A stretch of DNA of 18,984 nucleotides from MWFE01 sp964481075 (GTDB lineage: Bacteria; Bacteroidota; Bacteroidia; Bacteroidales; Tenuifilaceae), in NCBI GenBank assembly GCA_964481075.1, contig CAYZSD010000059.1:1-18984 (forward strand), given 5' to 3'. Below the pieces are notes generated by a model. That model did not search any database. It saw only the letters and a program-made list of their open reading frames with translations, and was not told the origin of the DNA. The position numbers were made by a program, and so were the translations under genes. This document shows, one piece after another, positions 14,764 through 18,984 of the stretch. The stretch's first letter is position 1, and each line of letters starts with the position of its first letter.

Positions 14764-16677
14764 CTAAAATACCACCTCTTCCTCTATCTCCAGAATAGCC
14801 TCATCGGTAAAAGAACTTTCTCTTTGATTTTCAATCTCCTCTTCCTCAATGAAATCGCCCTCAATCTTCAGGTTTTCAATGATGAACTCTTGCCTCTCAG
14901 GCGTGTTCTTACCCATGTAGAACGATAGCAGGTCGGCAATCTGGTCGTGCGAGGTGATTCGTACCGGGTCAAGGCGCATGTCCTCACCTATGAAATGCTT
15001 GAACTCATCGGGCGAAATCTCTCCAAGTCCCTTGAATCGAGTGATTTCTGGGTTTGCTCCCAACTCCTTGATAGCCTTCATCTTCTCCTCAATGCTATAG
15101 CAGTACTTGGTCTTCTTCTTGTTCCGAACCCTGAAAAGGGGCGTCTGGAGGATAAATAGGTGCTCCTGACGAATTAGATCGGGGAAGAACTGTAGAAAGA
15201 ATGTGATGAGCAGCAAGCGGATGTGCATCCCGTCCACATCGGCATCGGTGGCAATTACAACCTTATTGTAACGAACATTCTCAATGTCCTCCTCGATGTT
15301 AAGAGCTGCTTGAAGTAGGTTGAACTCCTCGTTTTCGTAAACCACCTTCTTAGTTAAGCCATAGCAGTTCAGAGGTTTCCCTTTCAGGGAAAAAACCGCC
15401 TGTGTGTTCACATCGCGGCTCTTTGTAATTGAGCCACTGGCCGAGTCGCCCTCGGTGATGAACAGGGTGGTGTCAACATTTTTGGGATCCTTATCGCCAT
15501 AGTGAATGCGACAATCGCGCAGCTTGCGGTTGTGGAGGTTGGCCTTCTTGGCTCGCTCACGAGCCAGTTTCTGGATGCTCGATATGGCCTTGCGCTCCTT
15601 CTCCGAATCGAGAATTTTCCGCAGGATTGCATCGGCAATCTCAGAATTTTTATGAAGAAAGTTGTCGAGCGATGTTTTTACAAAGTCGATGATGAACTGC
15701 CGAACCGTTGGTCCCTCCGGGCCCATATCCTTGCTGCCCAACTTGGTTTTGGTTTGGCTCTCAAATACAGGCTCCTCAACACGGATGCTGATTGCAGCAA
15801 TAATAGATGTACGAATATCGGATGCGTCAAAATCCTTCTTGTAGAACTCCCTGATAGTTTTTACAAACGCCTCACGAAAAGCGGTGAGGTGCGTGCCTCC
15901 CTGCGTTGTATGCTGCCCATTAACGAAGGCGTAGTAATCCTCGCCATAACCTGTTCCATGAGTGATAGCCAACTCGATATCAGGCCCTTTAAGGTGAATT
16001 GGTGTATATAGCTCCTTCCCTGAAAGCTGCTCATTCAATAAATCGAGTAATCCGTTCTTCGATACGAAGGGAACACCGTTAAACTTGATGGTTAGCCCGG
16101 TATTAAGGTAGGTGTAGTTCCTAACCATCGACTCGATGTACTCGTTATGGAAATTGAACTTTCCAAACAGGGTCTCATCGGGAAGGAACTCAACGAATGT
16201 TCCGTTTTGCTCCCTAACCTCCTCAAAATCTTGCTGATTCAGTATTTTTCCGCAGCTATACTCCACCAGTTTCGATTTTCCTTCACGGAAACTTTGAATG
16301 CGAAACGAAGAGGACAGGGCATTTACCGCTTTGATACCCACGCCATTAAGACCTACTGACTTTTTGAATACCTTCGAGTCGTATTTAGCACCAGTGTTGA
16401 TTTTTGATGATACATCAACTAGTTTTCCAAGTGGAACACCTCGCCCAAAGTCTCTAACGGTAACCTTCTGCTCCGATACATCGAGCAAAATAGTCTTTCC
16501 ATGCCCCATGATGTACTCATCAATAGAGTTGTCGAAAACCTCCTTTAGGAGAACATAAATTCCGTCATCGGGCTGTGAGCCATCGCCCAGCTTACCCACG
16601 TACATCCCTGGTCGCAACCGAATATGATCGTGCGATTCCAGCGTCCTAATGCTATCCTCTGAATATGTTCCGTCCAT
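14764..16677 (-). CDS. parE: DNA topoisomerase IV subunit B (ATPase subunit)
   Basis: This 637-residue GyrB/ParE-type subunit hydrolyses ATP to drive strand passage. Its GHKL ATPase site shows EVFDNSIDE with E46 and N50, GRGVPLG at 78-84 and GLNGVGIKA at 109-117. The transducer lysine loop is QTKTKLG at 308-314. The TOPRIM domain has EGDSASGS at 409-416 and DADVDGMHI at 478-486, and the C-terminus has the FKGLGE block. The length matches ParE and lacks the long GyrB insertion. It pairs with the parC product to decatenate chromosomes. It is first in the minus-strand cluster and divergent from rsfS. A -7 box lies about 35 bases upstream of its ATG. Confidence 0.94.
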   Translation of the reverse strand: MDGTYSEDSIRTLESHDHIRLRPGMYVGKLGDGSQPDDGIYVLLKEVFDNSIDEYIMGHGKTILLDVSEQKVTVRDFGRGVPLGKLVDVSSKINTGAKYDSKVFKKSVGLNGVGIKAVNALSSSFRIQSFREGKSKLVEYSCGKILNQQDFEEVREQNGTFVEFLPDETLFGKFNFHNEYIESMVRNYTYLNTGLTIKFNGVPFVSKNGLLDLLNEQLSGKELYTPIHLKGPDIELAITHGTGYGEDYYAFVNGQHTTQGGTHLTAFREAFVKTIREFYKKDFDASDIRTSIIAAISIRVEEPVFESQTKTKLGSKDMGPEGPTVRQFIIDFVKTSLDNFLHKNSEIADAILRKILDSEKERKAISSIQKLARERAKKANLHNRKLRDCRIHYGDKDPKNVDTTLFITEGDSASGSITKSRDVNTQAVFSLKGKPLNCYGLTKKVVYENEEFNLLQAALNIEEDIENVRYNKVVIATDADVDGMHIRLLLITFFLQFFPDLIRQEHLFILQTPLFRVRNKKKTKYCYSIEEKMKAIKELGANPEITRFKGLGEISPDEFKHFIGEDMRLDPVRITSHDQIADLLSFYMGKNTPERQEFIIENLKIEGDFIEEEEIENQRESSFTDEAILEIEEEVVF

Positions 16678-16711
16678 TTCGCTTCAAATCGTTGAAATCA
16701 TTATTAACCTA

Positions 16712-16719
16712 CAAAAATA
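16712..16719 (-). promoter_or_regulatory. Bacteroidota -7 box upstream of parE
   Basis: On the minus strand TATTTTTG matches TAnnTTTG exactly (plus-strand CAAAAATA). It would give a leader of about 30 bases before the parE ATG. No clear -33 TTG is seen at the usual distance. Confidence 0.5.
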
Positions 16720-16865
16720 GCAATAAAAACCCCCTTTCGGAAAAGAGTTTATCAACACGAAATTAACATGTCGTATAAACCAAAATTTTAAACGTTAAAT
16801 AGTATTTAGCTAAATTTTCAATTTGTAGAACAAAGAAATAACTTTCATGTTAAGTAAAATAATTC

Positions 16866-16873
16866 TATTTTTG
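16866..16873 (+). promoter_or_regulatory. Bacteroidota -7 box upstream of rsfS
   Basis: TATTTTTG is a full TAnnTTTG match, 29 bases before the rsfS ATG. A weak TTTC at 16843-16846 is the only -33 candidate. A GAGGAAAA purine stretch between the box and the ATG may help ribosome binding. The promoter likely drives rsfS and ftsH together. Confidence 0.5.
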
Positions 16874-16902
16874 CAGATTAAATTGAGGAAAAGTTATTTT
16901 AC

Positions 16903-17307
16903 ATGGGAAAAAAGAAACGAGAAGACGTAGAAAACTTGGTTAATTGCATAGTCAATGCAATTGTTGATAAGAAGGGGGATGATTTAGTTAACCTTGATCT
17001 GGGGAAGTTGCCCAATGCTATATGTAAGCATTTTATTATATGTAACGCCGACTCTACTACACAAGTTGCTGCCATAGCAGAGAATATTGAGGATAAAACT
17101 ATTGAGTTGTGCAACGAAAAGCCTTGGCAACGAGGAGGATACGAAAATTGCATTTGGGTAATTCTCGATTATGTTGATGTTGTGGTACACGTTTTTCAAA
17201 CAGAGTGGCGTCAGTTTTACAAGCTTGAAGCACTTTGGGCTGATGCTAAAAAAACCACTTACGAAGTAAATCAAGAAGGTGCAGTTGTCGTCAACAAAGG
17301 TGTCTAA
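16903..17307 (+). CDS. rsfS: Ribosomal silencing factor RsfS
   Basis: RsfS binds protein uL14 on the large ribosomal subunit and prevents subunit joining, slowing translation when nutrients are short. The 134-residue product has the family core: an N-terminal helix, then DLVNLDLGKLPNAICKHFIICNADST, where the Cys/Asp-Ser segment is the usual turn, AIAENIEDK, and the hallmark WVILDYVDVVVHVF followed by W-x-x-FYKLEALWADA. The length is normal. It is followed after 23 bases by ftsH, an order seen widely in Bacteroidota. It diverges from parE across a 225-bp intergenic region. Confidence 0.95.
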   Translation: MGKKKREDVENLVNCIVNAIVDKKGDDLVNLDLGKLPNAICKHFIICNADSTTQVAAIAENIEDKTIELCNEKPWQRGGYENCIWVILDYVDVVVHVFQTEWRQFYKLEALWADAKKTTYEVNQEGAVVVNKGV

Positions 17308-17330
17308 CAAATTAGCAATTAATAACAACA

Positions 17331-18984
17331 ATGGTTGAGACGGATAGTAAACAGAAGGACGAGAGCAAGGAAAAGGACTCTAAAGGAAAAGAAAAAGAGC
17401 AGAAGAAAGCTTCTGAATTTGTACCACCTCCAATGGGTGGAAAGAATCGATTAACAAACAGTAAGTTTAATGTTTACTGGGTTTATATCCTAATAATCCT
17501 AGCATTTCTGGGGTTTAACTATTTTTATAGTGTTAAAGGGCCTGTTGAAGCAAGTCAGGACGAGGTTATTTTTCAGATGCTTGAGCAGGGGGATGTTAAC
17601 AGGCTTGTTGTTGTAAGGAATCAGGGAAAGGTTGAGGTTTATTTGCATGAAAGAAGCCTATCAAGGTATTCAAATCGTCTTGGAGAGAATGCCCAGAACG
17701 TGCAGCCACTTGGTCCACATTTCTTTTTCACCATAGGATCAATCGATAGCTTTGAGCGTCAGCTCAATGAAGCACAGGATGGGAAACCTCGAAACGAAAG
17801 GGTATCGGTTGGGTTTGAGGATAGACCCAACTACATTGGAGAGATTATTACATGGATACTACCCATTCTGATTTTAGTTGGGGTATGGCTTTTCATCTTT
17901 AGGCGAATTAGCCGAGGTGCTGGTGGTGGCCCTGGAAATATATTCACCGTAGGAAAGTCAAAAGCTCAACTTTTCGACAAGGAGGCAACCATTAAGATTG
18001 ATTTCAAGGATGTTGCTGGCCTCGAGGAGGCAAAGGTTGAGATAATGGAGATCGTAGATTTTCTGAAGAATCCCAAGAAATACACTGACCTTGGGGGAAA
18101 AATTCCTAAGGGAGTTTTGCTTGTTGGGCCTCCGGGAACAGGAAAAACTCTATTGGCAAAGGCTGTTGCTGGCGAAGCAAATGTCCCTTTCTTTAGCATG
18201 TCTGGATCCGACTTTGTGGAGATGTTTGTTGGAGTTGGTGCATCACGTGTACGCGATCTTTTCAAGCAAGCCAAGGAGAAAGCACCATGCATTGTATTCA
18301 TTGATGAGATTGATGCAATTGGAAGAGCAAGGGGGAAAAACGTAAACTTCTCTTCAAACGATGAGAGGGAGAATACGCTAAATCAACTCCTTACCGAGAT
18401 GGATGGTTTTGCCTCCAACCAGGGGGTTATCATTCTGGCAGCAACCAACAGAGCCGATATACTTGACAGAGCACTCTTGCGCGCAGGACGTTTCGACCGA
18501 CAAATTCATGTTGAGCTCCCCGATTTCAAGGAACGTCTCGAAATTTTTAAGGTTCATCTAAAACCATTAAAACTCGACGAGAGTTTCAGCATAGATTTCT
18601 TAGCAAAACAGACACCTGGCTTCTCCGGTGCCGACATAGCTAACGTATGCAATGAGGCCGCTCTAATTGCTGCTCGAAAGAATAAGCCCTTCGTCGAAAA
18701 GCAAGATTTTCTTGATGCTATCGACAGGATAATAGGTGGCTTAGAGAAGAAGAATAAGATTATTTCGATGGACGAAAAGCGAACGATTGCTTTCCATGAG
18801 TCGGGACATGCAACCGTTAGCTGGCTTCTTGAGCACGCCAACCCTCTTTTGAAGGTTTCAATTATTCCCCGAGGAAGAGCCCTTGGAGCAGCATGGTACC
18901 TCCCCGAGGAGAGGCAGCTTACAACCACCGAACAGCTCCTGGACGAGATGAGTTCTGCTTTGGGTGGAAGGGCCGCCGAGGAAT
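17331..18984 (+). CDS. ftsH: ATP-dependent membrane zinc metalloprotease FtsH (3' end outside window)
   Basis: FtsH degrades membrane and short-lived cytosolic proteins at the inner membrane. The 551 residues visible start at ATG 17331 and run off the window end. In order: a charged Lys/Glu-rich cytoplasmic tail (1-30), membrane segment 1 (about 48-66), a periplasmic domain, membrane segment 2 (about 171-190), Walker A GPPGTGKT at 266-273, Walker B VFIDEID at 322-328, the second region of homology with TNRADILDRALLRAGRFDR near 372-390, and the zinc site HESGH at 489-493. The third zinc ligand lies beyond the window end. The long basic/acidic N-terminal tail is typical of Bacteroidota FtsH. 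It is likely co-transcribed with rsfS. Confidence 0.97.
   Translation, partial: MVETDSKQKDESKEKDSKGKEKEQKKASEFVPPPMGGKNRLTNSKFNVYWVYILIILAFLGFNYFYSVKGPVEASQDEVIFQMLEQGDVNRLVVVRNQGKVEVYLHERSLSRYSNRLGENAQNVQPLGPHFFFTIGSIDSFERQLNEAQDGKPRNERVSVGFEDRPNYIGEIITWILPILILVGVWLFIFRRISRGAGGGPGNIFTVGKSKAQLFDKEATIKIDFKDVAGLEEAKVEIMEIVDFLKNPKKYTDLGGKIPKGVLLVGPPGTGKTLLAKAVAGEANVPFFSMSGSDFVEMFVGVGASRVRDLFKQAKEKAPCIVFIDEIDAIGRARGKNVNFSSNDERENTLNQLLTEMDGFASNQGVIILAATNRADILDRALLRAGRFDRQIHVELPDFKERLEIFKVHLKPLKLDESFSIDFLAKQTPGFSGADIANVCNEAALIAARKNKPFVEKQDFLDAIDRIIGGLEKKNKIISMDEKRTIAFHESGHATVSWLLEHANPLLKVSIIPRGRALGAAWYLPEERQLTTTEQLLDEMSSALGGRAAEE

Noticed and set aside
18554..18928. Minus-strand open frame of 124 codons inside ftsH
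   Set aside because: It covers the conserved ftsH protease region, and its composition (many Ser, Phe, Ala) reflects the complement of that gene.

Overview
The window looks like a chromosomal segment of a Bacteroidota bacterium, probably Bacteroidales or a close relative. The reasons are recurrent Bacteroidota-type -7 boxes (TAnnTTTG) in front of genes, few strong Shine-Dalgarno sequences, a parE/parC pair of Bacteroidota length and motif content, and the rsfS then ftsH gene order. The DNA is moderately A+T-rich.

The left third (1-6000) is accessory. Two segments (1-132 and 4377-4618) look like remnants of structured RNA, perhaps group II intron pieces. A nucleotidyltransferase (MNT)/HEPN gene pair of toxin-antitoxin type (378-1078) sits between two copies of a 159-bp direct repeat. 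A divergent sodium:solute symporter (1381-3051) overlaps a gene for a helix-turn-helix-like protein (3039-4376). An A+T-rich AAA ATPase with a DUF4143 C-terminus (4619-5860, minus) follows. The MNT and ATPase genes each have a -7 box ending exactly four bases before ATG, which suggests leaderless transcripts.

The middle (6039-10951, plus strand) holds a membrane-anchored SRPBCC/GyrI-like protein, a small lipoprotein, a cytosolic-carboxypeptidase-like M14 zinc peptidase, a large unrecognised protein with an acidic linker, and a small exported protein.

The right part is core genome. A minus-strand cluster reads parE, a GxxExxY-family protein, parC, aroK. The GxxExxY gene appears inserted between the two topoisomerase IV genes. 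It is accompanied by TTAACACATAG repeats that also occur in the repeat beside the MNT/HEPN pair. Divergent from parE lie rsfS (ribosomal silencing factor) and ftsH (membrane AAA protease, cut by the window end).

The most interesting non-genic signal is this shared palindromic repeat family, found at two unrelated small accessory cassettes about 13 kb apart.
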